Shown here piece by piece: positions 32,751 through 40,930 of a DNA stretch of 64,000 nt. Position 1 is the first letter of the stretch. Every line of letters starts with the position of its first letter. Origin of the DNA: Streptacidiphilus sp. PB12-B1b (GTDB lineage Bacteria > Actinomycetota > Actinomycetes > Streptomycetales > Streptomycetaceae); NCBI RefSeq assembly GCF_014084125.1, contig NZ_CP048405.1:744001-808000 (forward strand), written 5' to 3'. The notes under the pieces were generated by a model. It made no database searches, was not told where the DNA came from, and saw nothing but the letters and a program-made list of their open reading frames with translations. The position numbers and the translations under genes are program-made.

Positions 32751-32756
32751 TAGAAT
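32751..32756 (+). promoter_or_regulatory. -10 element of the SDR operon
   Basis: TAGAAT matches five of six -10 consensus bases and ends one base before operator 4. The -35 is poor (around 32727), which fits a repressible or activator-assisted promoter. The GTG start of the SDR gene follows at 32793 after GGGGAGGGG. Confidence 0.45.
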
Positions 32757-32757
32757 C

Positions 32758-32770
32758 TAACGGTCCGTCA
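32758..32770. promoter_or_regulatory. Operator 4, TAACGGTCCGTCA (one mismatch)
   Basis: The left arm is TAACG for TGACG; the right arm is exact. The flanks C and G extend the symmetry to CTAACG-GTC-CGTCAG. It overlaps the predicted transcription start of the SDR operon. Confidence 0.6.
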
Positions 32771-32792
32771 GATAGTTGGGGAGGGGTACGGC

Positions 32793-33701
32793 GTGGGCGA
32801 GTTCCTGCAGGGCAAGGTGATCGCGGTGACCGGCGCGGGCCGGGGCATCGGCCGCGCGGTCGCCCTCGGCTGCGCCGCCGAGGGCGCCCGCGTGGTCGTC
32901 AACGACTACGGCGTCTCCGCCGACGGCACGGATCCGAGCAGCGAGGTCGCCGCCGCCGTGGTCAAGGAGATCGAGGCGCTCGGCGGGGCCGCCGTCGCCG
33001 TCGCCGACGACGTCTCCACCATGGCCGGCGGCGCGCGCGTCGTCCGCACCGCCGTCGACACCTGGGGACGCCTGGACGCGGCCGTCTGCGTCGCCGGGAT
33101 CCTGCGCGAACGGATGCTGTTCAACATGTCCGAGCAGGAGTGGGACGGCGTGGTCGACACCCACCTCAAGGGCACCTTCACCGTCTTCCGCGCCGCCGCC
33201 GCACTGATGCGCGCCCAGGGCAGCGGCACCCTCGTCGGCTTCACCAGCGGCAACCACACCGGCAGCGTCAGCCAGGCCAACTACAGCGCGGCCAAGGGCG
33301 GCGTCATCTCGCTGGTCCGCAGCGCCGCCCTCGGCCTGCACAAGTACGGCGTCACCGCCAACGGCGTCGCGCCGGTCGCCCGCACCCGGATGTCCGCCGG
33401 GGTGCCCATGGAGCTGACCGAGATCGGCGAGCCCGAGGACGTCGCCGCCCTCGTCGTCTACCTGCTCTCGGACCGGGCCGCCGGGATCACCGGGCAGGTC
33501 TACACCGTCGCCGGGCCCAAGATCGCCGTCTGGGCCCAGCCGCGCGAGCTGCGCGCCATGTACGCCGAGGGCGGGGCCTGGACGCCCGAGCGCATCGCCG
33601 AGGCCCTGCCCGGCGCGATCGGCAGCGATCCCATGCCGATGCTCGCCCAGCTCGACGCGATGGCGAAGGCCGCCGCCGCGAAGCAGCGTCCGAACGCCTG
33701 A
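32793..33701 (+). CDS. Short-chain dehydrogenase/reductase (17beta-HSD4-like)
   Basis: 302 residues. The NAD(P) motif TGAGRGIG lies near residue 13 and the catalytic YSAAK near 170, with a Ser about 13 residues earlier in GFTSGNHTG. It resembles the dehydrogenase domain of multifunctional beta-oxidation enzymes that oxidise 3-hydroxyacyl-CoA or ring hydroxyls. GTG 32793 has GGGGAGGGG upstream. It begins the operon SDR, acyl-CoA dehydrogenase, aldehyde dehydrogenase, alcohol dehydrogenase, with gaps of about 35 bp. Confidence 0.9.
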   Translation: MGEFLQGKVIAVTGAGRGIGRAVALGCAAEGARVVVNDYGVSADGTDPSSEVAAAVVKEIEALGGAAVAVADDVSTMAGGARVVRTAVDTWGRLDAAVCVAGILRERMLFNMSEQEWDGVVDTHLKGTFTVFRAAAALMRAQGSGTLVGFTSGNHTGSVSQANYSAAKGGVISLVRSAALGLHKYGVTANGVAPVARTRMSAGVPMELTEIGEPEDVAALVVYLLSDRAAGITGQVYTVAGPKIAVWAQPRELRAMYAEGGAWTPERIAEALPGAIGSDPMPMLAQLDAMAKAAAAKQRPNA

Positions 33702-33737
33702 CGGGCGCGCGGACCGCAGGAAGGGACCGGCCCGGAG

Positions 33738-34919
33738 ATGGACTTCTCCTTCAGCACCGACGACGAGGCGTTCCGCGCGCGGGCCCGGCAGTGGCTGGCG
33801 GAGCGGCTCGAGGCCCCCGGCGCGCCCTTCGCCGACCTGCGCCCCACCACCGGCGGCGAGCCGCCCGGCCATCGGCGCCGGCTGGAGTGGGAGCGGGAGC
33901 TGGGCGCGGGCGGCTGGATCGGCCTCGGCTGGGCCGAGGGCACGCTCACCCGGCAGGTCGTCTGGGCCGAGGAGTACGCCCGGGCCCAGGCCCCGGCCTC
34001 GCTCGGCGTCGTCGGCGAGCACCTGCTCGCGCCCACCCTGCTGCGCCACGGCAGCCCAGCCCAGCAGCAGCGCTTCCTGCCCGGGATCGCCAGCGGCGAG
34101 GAGATCTGGTGCCAGGGCTACAGCGAGCCCGGCGCCGGCTCCGACCTGGCCTCGGTCCGCACCACCGCCGCGCCGGACGGCGACGGCTGGCGCGTCGACG
34201 GCCAGAAGACCTGGACCTCGCTCTCCCAGTGGGCCCACCGCTGCTTCGTGCTGGCCCGCACCGAGCCCGGCTCGCACCGGCACCACGGCCTGAGCCTGCT
34301 GCTGCTGCCCATGGACCAGCCGGGCCGGGTCGAGGTGCGCCCGATCCGGCAGTTGGACGGCCACTGCGACTTCAGCGAGGTCTTCTTCGACGGTGCCCGC
34401 GCCGACCACGTGGTCGGCCGCCCCGGCGACGGCTGGCGGGTGGCGATGACCCTGCTCTCCTTCGAGCGCGGCGCGGGCATGCTCGGCCGCCAGATCGGCT
34501 TCGCCCGCGAGCTCGACACCGTGCTCGCCGAGGCGGCCCGCACCGGCGCGGCCGACGACCCGGTCGTCCGCGAGCGGCTCACCCGGCAGTGGGCCGAGCT
34601 GCACACCATGCGCTGCAACGCGCTGCGGACCCTGGGCACGGCCGAGCCGGGCTCGGCGGCCGTGGCCAAGCTGCTCTGGGGCGGCTGGCACCAGCGCCTG
34701 GGCGAGCTGGCCGTCCGCGTCCTCGGGCCGGAGGGCGCCACCGTGCCCGGCCACCTGCACTCCGATGTCTATGCGGTGACGGAGGCTCAGCAGCGGATGC
34801 TGTTCTCCCGCGCGGACACCGTCTACGGCGGCAGCGACCAGATCCAGCGCAACCTGATCGCCGAGCGCGTCCTCGGCCTGCCCCGCGAACCGCGCCCGGC
34901 CCGGCCGCAGCGCCCCTGA
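33738..34919 (+). CDS. Acyl-CoA dehydrogenase
   Basis: 393 residues beginning MDFSFSTDDEAFRARARQWL. The FAD motif WCQGYSEPGAGSDLASV and the flavin-loop QKTWTSLSQWA are present. The C-terminal signature is YGGSDQIQRNLIAERVLGLP. It has an ordinary length for one subunit and no adjacent partner. The gene follows the SDR by 36 bp and leads the aldehyde dehydrogenase by 35 bp, so all are one transcript. It should introduce a double bond in an acyl-CoA intermediate and pass electrons to the ETF chain. ATG 33738 has GGAAGGGA upstream and an immediate GGAG. Confidence 0.9.
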   Translation: MDFSFSTDDEAFRARARQWLAERLEAPGAPFADLRPTTGGEPPGHRRRLEWERELGAGGWIGLGWAEGTLTRQVVWAEEYARAQAPASLGVVGEHLLAPTLLRHGSPAQQQRFLPGIASGEEIWCQGYSEPGAGSDLASVRTTAAPDGDGWRVDGQKTWTSLSQWAHRCFVLARTEPGSHRHHGLSLLLLPMDQPGRVEVRPIRQLDGHCDFSEVFFDGARADHVVGRPGDGWRVAMTLLSFERGAGMLGRQIGFARELDTVLAEAARTGAADDPVVRERLTRQWAELHTMRCNALRTLGTAEPGSAAVAKLLWGGWHQRLGELAVRVLGPEGATVPGHLHSDVYAVTEAQQRMLFSRADTVYGGSDQIQRNLIAERVLGLPREPRPARPQRP

Positions 34920-34954
34920 ACCCGCCTTCGCCACAGCTCATGTGAGGGACAGTC

Positions 34955-36438
34955 ATGGCAAGCACAGCCCACCGGCTCTACATCGACGGCGCCTGGCGCG
35001 AGGGCGGCGACGGCAGCTACGCCGTGGTCGACCCCGCCACCGAACAGGTCGTCGGCCACGCCCCCGAGGCGTCCGCCGCCGACGTCGCGGACGCCGTCGC
35101 CGCCGCCCGCCGGGCCCAGGACGGCTGGTCCCGCACCAGCCCGGCCGAGCGCGCCGCCGTGCTGGACCGGATCGCCGACGCGGTGCTGGCGCACGCCGAG
35201 GAGTGGGTGCCGCTGCTCCAGGCCGAGACCGGGGCGACGATCCGGGTGGCGTCGTCCATGCAGCTGCCGGTGGTCGCGGAGCGCTTCCGCCGCTACGCCC
35301 GGGGCGCGCTGGAGCCGGTGCTGGCCCCGCTCGCGCCGCAGCCGGTGCCGCCCTCGGCGCTCGCCCCGGCGGGCTGACCAGCGCCGTCACCGCGCGCCGA
35401 CCGGTGGGCGTGGTCGGCTGCGTCACCTCCTACAACTTCCCGATCGTGAACCTCGCCGGCAAGCTCGCGCCCGCGCTGGCCATGGGCAACACCGTGGTCG
35501 CCAAGCCGGCCCCGCAGGACCCGCTGACCTGCCTGCGGCTCGGCGAGGTCTTCGAGGAGGCCGGTGCGCCCCCCGGCATCCTCAACATCGTCACCGGCTC
35601 CGGCGCGGCGCCGGGCGCGGCCCTGGTCGCCTCCCCGGACGTCGACATGATCAGCTTCACCGGCTCGACCGCCGTCGGCCGCCGCATCGCCGCCGACGGC
35701 GGCGCGACCATGAAGCGCCTGCTGCTGGAGCTGGGCGGCAAGGGCGCGGGCATCGTCCTCGCGGACGCCGACGCGGACGCCGCCGTCGCCGCCATCGGCT
35801 CCACCTGGGCGTTCCACTCCGGGCAGATCTGCACCGCGCCCACCCGCGCCCTGGTCCACCGCTCCCGCTACGACGAGGTCGTCGCCGGGCTGGCCCGCTT
35901 CGCCTCGGCGCTGCCGGTCGGCGACCCGCGGCTGCCCGGCACCGTCGTCGGCCCGGTGATCAGCGCCGTCCACCGGGACCGGGTCGAGGCGTACATCGCC
36001 GGGGCGCTCGCCGACGGCGCGCGCCTGGTCACCGGCGGCACCCGCAAGGAGCACGCGCCGGACGCGCCGGCCCTGCCCGACACCGGCTTCTACGTCGCTC
36101 CGACCCTGCTCGCCGACGCCACCCCGCAGATGGCCGTCGCCCGCGAGGAGGTCTTCGGCCCGGTCGTCGTCGTGCTGCCCTTCGACGACGAGGAGGAGGC
36201 GGTGGCGCTGGCCAACTCCACCGACTACGGCCTGTACGACTACGTCTTCTCCCGCGACACCGCCCGCGCCTACGCCCTCGCCGGGCGGCTGCGCAGCGGC
36301 AGCGTCGGCATCAACACCGCCCAGCGCCACGGCGAGGCCCCCTTCGGCGGCTTCAAGCAGAGCGGCGTCAACCGCGACTGCGGCTCCCATGCGCTGCACG
36401 CCTACAGCGAACTCCAGTCCCTGGTCTGGCAGTCCTAA
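34955..36438 (+). pseudogene. NAD-dependent aldehyde dehydrogenase, frameshifted
   Basis: From ATG 34955 the frame encodes a normal N-terminus (LYIDGAWREGGDGSYAVVDPATEQ) but ends at TGA 35375-35377. The remainder is in the next frame: TSYNFPIVN with the conserved Asn, LELGGKGAGIV with the catalytic Glu, FHSGQICTAPTR with the catalytic Cys. One C appears to be missing from the run CCCC at 35364-35367. The 1484-bp interval plus one base gives 494 residues, the usual family length. It is the second single-base deletion in a homopolymer within this cluster. It would oxidise an aldehyde to an acid if intact. Confidence 0.82.
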
Positions 36439-36439
36439 C

Positions 36440-36452
36440 TGACGTAGCGTCA
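36440..36452. promoter_or_regulatory. Operator 5, TGACGTAGCGTCA
   Basis: A perfect palindrome with 3-bp spacer, immediately after the aldehyde dehydrogenase stop and 27 bp before the alcohol dehydrogenase start. It suggests the last gene has its own repressible promoter. Confidence 0.7.
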
Positions 36453-36479
36453 CATCGCGCCGACAACTGAGGAGTCACC

Positions 36480-37556
36480 ATGAAAGGCGTCATCTTCGAC
36501 GGCAAGTCGGCTCAGGTGGTGGACGATCTCGCGGTCCGCGCCCCCGAGCCGGGTGAGGTGCTGGTGCGGATCGCCGCCGCCGGGCTGTGCCACAGCGACC
36601 TCTCGGTGATCGACGGCACCATCCCCTTCCCGGTGCCGGTCGTGCTCGGCCACGAGGGCGCGGGCACGGTCGAGGCCGTCGGCCCCGGCGTCACCCATGT
36701 CGTCCCCGGGGACCACGTGGCGCTGTCCACCATCGCCAACTGCGGCACCTGCGCCGAGTGCGGGCGCGGGCGGCCGACCATGTGCCGCAAGGCCATCGGC
36801 TACCCCGGCAAGCCCTTCACCCGCGCCTCGGAGCCGCGCACCCCGATCCACAACTTCGCCTCCGCCTCGGTCTTCGCCGAACGCACCGTGGTCAAGGCCG
36901 TGCAGGCGGTGCGGATCGATCCGGAGATCCCGTTCACCTCGGCCGCGCTCATCGGGTGCAGCGTGGTCACCGGGGTCGGCGCGGCGCTGAACCGGGCCCG
37001 GATCCGGATGGGCGACAGCGTCGCCGTCATCGGCTGCGGCGGCATCGGCCTCAACGTGATCCAGGGCGCGCGGATCGCCGGGGCGTCCAGGATCATCGCC
37101 GTGGACGCGGTCGCCGCCAAGGAGCCGCTGGCACGGACCTTCGGCGCCACCGACTTCGTGGACGCCCGCGCGGCGGCCTCCACCGTCGACGCCGTCCGCG
37201 CGCTGCTGCCGCACGGCGTGGACCACGCCTTCGAGTGCGTCGGCCACACCGGCCTGATCCGCCAGGCCGTCGACCTGCTCGACCGGCACGGACAGGCCGT
37301 GCTGCTCGGCATGGTCCCGGTCACCGCCGAGGCGTCGTTCCGCCCGGCCGAACTCTTCCTGGACAAGTCCATCCTGGGCTGCCGCTACGGCTCCTCCCGC
37401 CCGCAGGACGACATCGCCCGCTATGCCGGGCTCTACCGCTCCGGGCAGCTGCTGCTGGACGAACTCGTCACCGCTGTGTATCCGGTGGACGACTTCGAGC
37501 GCGCCGCCGACGACACCCACCACGCCCGGGTGGCCCGCGCCGTCCTCACCTTCTGA
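36480..37556 (+). CDS. Zinc-dependent alcohol dehydrogenase (class III-like)
   Basis: 358 residues of the medium-chain dehydrogenase family. Catalytic-zinc ligands are in GLCHSD and GHEGAG, structural zinc in CGTCAECGRGRPTMC, and the NAD-binding glycines in VIGCGGIGLNVIQG. The enzyme should oxidise a primary alcohol to an aldehyde, the substrate for the neighbouring aldehyde dehydrogenase. ATG 36480 has GAGGAG eight bases upstream, and operator 5 lies in front. Its 3' end overlaps the next, oppositely oriented gene by 11 bp. Confidence 0.92.
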   Translation: MKGVIFDGKSAQVVDDLAVRAPEPGEVLVRIAAAGLCHSDLSVIDGTIPFPVPVVLGHEGAGTVEAVGPGVTHVVPGDHVALSTIANCGTCAECGRGRPTMCRKAIGYPGKPFTRASEPRTPIHNFASASVFAERTVVKAVQAVRIDPEIPFTSAALIGCSVVTGVGAALNRARIRMGDSVAVIGCGGIGLNVIQGARIAGASRIIAVDAVAAKEPLARTFGATDFVDARAAASTVDAVRALLPHGVDHAFECVGHTGLIRQAVDLLDRHGQAVLLGMVPVTAEASFRPAELFLDKSILGCRYGSSRPQDDIARYAGLYRSGQLLLDELVTAVYPVDDFERAADDTHHARVARAVLTF

Positions 37557-37938
37557 CCGCGCTGCCGCTGCTGCTCCGGCCGGCGGCCTGGAGGTACTCG
37601 GCGTACCGCTCGCCGAGCAGCTGCCGCATGTCGTCGCGGGCGGCGGACAGCAGCCGCAGCGGTAGCTGCGGGTTGCGGTCCCGGCCCTCGGCCTGAGCGG
37701 CCAGATCCAGGAAGTACGCCAACACCTCGCCGACGCGCGGCTGTTCGGTGCGGCTGCTCAGGTACGGCATGGGATAGGTCGCGTTCAGCGGCATCCTGGC
37801 TGCGTCGTCCCGTCCCGAGGGCCACCCCTCGACCAGCGTCACCGCCCATCCGTCCGGGTAGTGCCGGTGCTCGGCGAGGTAGATCGTGATGCGGTCCCGG
37901 TCGGCCAGCTGCTGGAGCCTGTCTGAGTGAGGCGACAT
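37546..37938 (-). CDS. Hypothetical 130-residue protein
   Basis: A 130-residue ORF with Streptomyces codon bias, rich in Tyr, Asp and Arg. Segments such as ITIYLAEHRHYPDGWAVTLVEG suggest a small alpha/beta protein. No domain, signal peptide or membrane helix was recognised. Its start has no good ribosome site, and the gene overlaps the convergent alcohol dehydrogenase by 11 bp. It is probably real but its function is unknown. Confidence 0.5.
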   Translation of the reverse strand: MSPHSDRLQQLADRDRITIYLAEHRHYPDGWAVTLVEGWPSGRDDAARMPLNATYPMPYLSSRTEQPRVGEVLAYFLDLAAQAEGRDRNPQLPLRLLSAARDDMRQLLGERYAEYLQAAGRSSSGSAVRR

Positions 37939-38174
37939 TTGTCCATACTTGCAATGTCCGCGTCAAAAGTCGAGCCCGCTCCAGGGAGCCTCAGGCCGGG
38001 CCCGTCGCCGCCTGACGGGTTGCCCTGTAAGGGAGTTGGGACATGCTGGAGGTCGACCTGCCGAGGGCGACCGAATGGACGTCATCGAGGCGGGTGGCCC
38101 CGGCCGGGCGTCACCCGAGCCGGGTCGGTGGACGGGCGGGCCCTGGGGACGCGAAGGCCCCCAGGGGGCGCCGC

Positions 38175-39236
38175 TCAGGCCGTGGGAAACTCGCCGGCCT
38201 TCACCGCCGCCACGAACGCGCGGAACGCGTCCGTTGAGACCGACAGGATGGGGCTCGCGTCGCCGAGGGTCGTGTCCACGATGGGGACTATGCCCTGTGG
38301 CAGGTGTGTACGGGACACCCCGACGCAGTTTCCCTCTGCGTCAGCAGAGTAGGAGGACTTGAAGATTTTCAGATCGCTGTACCTGATCGGGCTTCGCATG
38401 TTGATCATTTCTCTCAGGATGTCACGGATCAGCTTCCGCGACTCGGATACAGACAGCGCACAGCCCGCCGTCTGCTGATAGATGTGGGCGTGGTCTAGGA
38501 CTTCCGAGGGAGCATCGACGAAGAAAGCTGCGCTGAGCGCCTCGGAGTAGAACCACTGCTCGCCGTCGGCAAGGTTCAGGAGCGCCATAAGAGTGCCCGG
38601 GGGAACTGCGGGTCGGGGAAAGAGTGGCACAACTTGGATCACGACATTGGGCAGTTGGGACATTCTGAGCAGATGGGTGAGCTGTTCCACCATGGTCTGA
38701 AGCCCGCCCACTTGGCGCCGCAGTACGCCCTCGTCCATGAGCACGGACAACCTTAGGGCGCTGGGCCCGTAGAGCCGTCTCTGTCGGTTCAGGCGGATCT
38801 CGATGAGCTCCTCGATGCGCTTGGCGGCGTGGCCGCGTCTGGTGAACAGAGCGCGCATGTGTGCTTCGGTCTGGAGCAGTCCCGATACGTTGTAGGGATC
38901 CCACTCACGAAGGGTGACTGCCTCGGACTCAAGCAGCAGGTAGCGATCAAACCAGTCGGGCCTTCTGCCCAGTGCCCGGACTCGCCAGTCGATCCGTGCG
39001 TAGAGCGTCGCAAGGGTGCCGCCGGTGTGCAATTCCTGGTCGCATGCTGTCACGAATGCGAGCGATGGTTTGCGTCGATCCGCCTCAACATGGGTGACGT
39101 ATGACCTGTCGAACTGGATGCGCTCCGCCAGCGCATCTGCGGTGAGGGATGTGGACTCGCGGATGGTTCGCAGAAGCAGGCCGAACACTGCGCCTGGCGT
39201 CTCCACCAGGTCGGATTGTTCACTGCGGCGAGCCAT
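38175..39236 (-). CDS. XRE/DUF5753 regulator fused to a DUF397 domain
   Basis: 353 residues. Residues about 15-75 form an XRE helix-turn-helix (LTADALAERIQFDRSYVTHVE), and about 85-285 the DUF5753 ligand-binding-like domain (VSGLLQTEAHMRALF, VIQVVPLFPRPAVPPG). The last 65 residues match DUF397 (FKSSYSADAEGNCVGV ... FRAFVAAVKAGEFPT), which is normally a separate small protein encoded next to such regulators. ATG 39236 has AAGGAG seven bases upstream. Codons such as CTA, AGG, TTG and ACT are frequent and the GC content is clearly below the neighbours, suggesting recent acquisition. It resembles WhiJ/BldB-type loci. Confidence 0.85.
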   Translation of the reverse strand: MARRSEQSDLVETPGAVFGLLLRTIRESTSLTADALAERIQFDRSYVTHVEADRRKPSLAFVTACDQELHTGGTLATLYARIDWRVRALGRRPDWFDRYLLLESEAVTLREWDPYNVSGLLQTEAHMRALFTRRGHAAKRIEELIEIRLNRQRRLYGPSALRLSVLMDEGVLRRQVGGLQTMVEQLTHLLRMSQLPNVVIQVVPLFPRPAVPPGTLMALLNLADGEQWFYSEALSAAFFVDAPSEVLDHAHIYQQTAGCALSVSESRKLIRDILREMINMRSPIRYSDLKIFKSSYSADAEGNCVGVSRTHLPQGIVPIVDTTLGDASPILSVSTDAFRAFVAAVKAGEFPTA

Positions 39237-39342
39237 CGGCCACTCCTTCGCTGGGTGCGAACTGACGTTCAAAGCGATAGGGACAGAGTTGTCTGTCCCA
39301 CAGCGGCTCTTTCCCGAGCGCCTGGGCATCGCAATCCTAGGA

Positions 39343-39355
39343 TGACGCACCGTCA
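39343..39355. promoter_or_regulatory. Operator 6, TGACGCACCGTCA
   Basis: A sixth perfect copy of TGACG-N3-CGTCA in the divergent gap between the XRE-DUF397 gene and the small-gene operon, overlapping the last base pairs of a TAGGAT -10-like element on the plus strand. On the minus strand TTGACG is also an acceptable -35, so part of the match could be coincidental. Confidence 0.45.
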
Positions 39356-39396
39356 ATGCCAGCGGTGCTGAAGATGTCAGAGAAAGGCACGGCAGG

Positions 39397-39636
39397 ATGA
39401 CGGATGCTGTAAGGGGAAATGTGCGGCCCCCTCGGGGAGCGCTGGTGCTGGACGCGGGGTCCGGCCGGGTGGGGCGGGTGATGGACTTCCGCTGCGGGAA
39501 GGTGCAACTGCGGCCGCCGGGGGGCGGGTTGGAGTGGTGCGCCAGGCTCGGGGACCTGCGGATTGCGGACTCGCGGGAAGAACTGTCCAACCGCGTTGGC
39601 GAGTTGAATGCCGCGAGTCGGACGGGGCTGCTGTGA
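39397..39636 (+). CDS. Small conserved-type protein 1 of a three-gene operon
   Basis: 79 residues from ATG 39397. GTG 39421, with AAGGGGA just upstream, would give 71 residues and may be the true start. It has a compact beta-rich pattern (ALVLDAGSGRVGRVMDFRCGKVQLRPPGGGLEW) seen in small Streptomyces proteins adjacent to XRE/DUF397 loci. The stop overlaps the next gene by GTGA. The function is unknown. Confidence 0.65.
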   Translation: MTDAVRGNVRPPRGALVLDAGSGRVGRVMDFRCGKVQLRPPGGGLEWCARLGDLRIADSREELSNRVGELNAASRTGLL

Positions 39637-39821
39637 GGCGCAGTCGGGCCACCGACGAGTTCCAGCACTTTCCGCCTCCGCCGCCGCAGCCCGTGCCCGG
39701 GTGCGCGGAGTGCGCGGACTTCACGGCCGCAGAGAACTCCGCCCTGGACGTCTTCGACCACTCCGCAGCCACGGACGCCCGCGTCCGCCTGCGCCGGCAT
39801 CTGGAGGGGGTGCACGCATGA
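39633..39821 (+). CDS. Small protein 2 of a three-gene operon
   Basis: 62 residues from GTG 39633, overlapping the preceding stop (GTGA) and the following start (ATGA). It has a Pro-rich segment, a CAECADF motif with two closely spaced Cys, and an acidic helix ending in RLRRHLEGVHA. The C-x2-C plus the C-terminal His could bind zinc. Tight coupling to both neighbours supports it as a real gene. Confidence 0.6.
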   Translation: MRRSRATDEFQHFPPPPPQPVPGCAECADFTAAENSALDVFDHSAATDARVRLRRHLEGVHA

Positions 39822-40072
39822 ACGCCTACCGTGTCGTCCCGGACCCTTCCCGCCCCTCGGCGTACGAGGGGGTCTGTATGAGCGAGCGCGACCCGGGCGA
39901 TCCGGACGGTCCGAGGTGCGCGCAGGTCTCCGGGGAACTGCGCAGCTCCGAGGCGGTGGACCGGTGGATCGCCGCGCACGCGTCGGAGACCGCGCATGTC
40001 CGCTACCACCGCTCGGCGCGCGGGCCGGTCCGCGTGGAGTGGCGGCCGGGGCGGGACGATCCGCCTGCCTGA
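39818..40072 (+). CDS. Small DUF7848-like protein 3 of a three-gene operon
   Basis: 84 residues from ATG 39818 (ATGA overlap). It has a Cys (EGVCMSERDPGDPDGPRCAQVSGE), a conserved-looking EAVDRWIAAHASETAH helix and an RYHRSARGPVRVEW strand, the pattern of short DUF7848-type proteins that accompany XRE/DUF397 loci in Streptomyces. It has no known activity. Confidence 0.62.
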   Translation: MNAYRVVPDPSRPSAYEGVCMSERDPGDPDGPRCAQVSGELRSSEAVDRWIAAHASETAHVRYHRSARGPVRVEWRPGRDDPPA

Positions 40073-40248
40073 GGCCGGAGTTCGGCGTGCATCGGGCGGA
40101 TGCACGCCGAACCCCCACTCAGCGCGACCCCCTGCTGCCGTATGGGCGAATGCCCGGTGTGGCACCACCGCGATCCCGCATGCGGCGTGCGGCGGAGCCC
40201 TAGCGTCGGCGAGGTCACTGCCGTACCCCTAGGGAAGGATCCCACGCC

Positions 40249-40602
40249 ATGCGGAAGACGTTCGGCGTCATCGCCGTCACCGCCCTGGTCGCCGCTGCCG
40301 GAACCGCCGCCACGGCCGGCACCAGCCAGGCCGCGACCCGGGCCTACGGTGCCACGCACATCGTGACCGCGACGATGACCACCAACCGCACGGACTTCGC
40401 CAAGGCGACCGCGCACTGCCCGAGCGGGGAGCAGGTCGTCACCGGCGGCGTCTCCACCAACACCACGGCCGGGGTGTTCGTGATGGCGTCCAGCCCGACC
40501 CCGGACGGCACCGGCTGGTACGGCTCGACGCAGAACAGCTACGGCAACAGCAAGTCGTACACCCTGACCGTGACTGCGGTCTGCGCCGCGCCCTCCTACT
40601 GA
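40249..40602 (+). CDS. Small secreted protein
   Basis: 117 residues. A Sec signal peptide is clear: basic MRKTF, hydrophobic VIAVTALVAAAGTAATAG, and a likely cleavage after TSQA near residue 29. The mature 88 residues are Thr/Ser/Gly-rich with two Cys (CPSG and the C-terminal CAAP), which could form one disulfide. The segment GEQVVTGGVSTN is typical of small exported actinobacterial beta proteins. ATG 40249 has GGAAGGA upstream. The role is unknown. A strong hairpin follows. Confidence 0.75.
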   Translation: MRKTFGVIAVTALVAAAGTAATAGTSQAATRAYGATHIVTATMTTNRTDFAKATAHCPSGEQVVTGGVSTNTTAGVFVMASSPTPDGTGWYGSTQNSYGNSKSYTLTVTAVCAAPSY

Positions 40603-40648
40603 GCCGCAGACCGCAGACCGCGGACGGGACCGCGGACAGCGGACAGAG

Positions 40649-40678
40649 CCGGGGCGGCGGGTGCAGTCGCCGCCCCGG
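40649..40678 (+). terminator. Terminator hairpin after the secreted protein
   Basis: CCGGGGCGGCG (40649-40659) pairs perfectly with CGCCGCCCCGG (40668-40678), an 11-bp stem with an 8-nt loop, 47 bp after the stop. There is no U-tract. Confidence 0.65.
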
Positions 40679-40750
40679 AGACCGCCCGCCGACGGGCGAC
40701 ACGCGGGCCGGACACCTGACAAGCGGGTGATCACGGTCCGCTTTTCTGCG

Positions 40751-40780
40751 TTGACATGACACTTATGAGCGGAAGATACT
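40751..40780 (+). promoter_or_regulatory. Promoter of the PucR-type regulator gene
   Basis: TTGACA (perfect -35, 40751-40756) and GATACT (40775-40780) are separated by 18 bp, the best housekeeping promoter seen in the window. The start would be near 40787, leaving a 5' leader of about 145 nt. The surrounding sequence is AT-rich for this genome. The rest of the gap 40603-40930 holds only the hairpin above. Confidence 0.65.
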
Positions 40781-40930
40781 GCCACCCAAGCATCGGGATT
40801 AAACGATTGCGACGTAATTCTGCGCGGGTTTTTTCGCTGGGGGGATCTTCATTTCCGGAATGTGCCAGTCATTGATGGCAATGGCACGACGTCATTCGCG
40901 CGGGCGTTCCGGACCGGCGAAGGAGATCGA

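Noticed and set aside
38043-38237. 64-codon plus-strand ORF with a GGGAG-like site
   Set aside because: It overlaps the end of the XRE-DUF397 gene, its product is Arg/Gly-rich without pattern, and the codon bias does not favour it.
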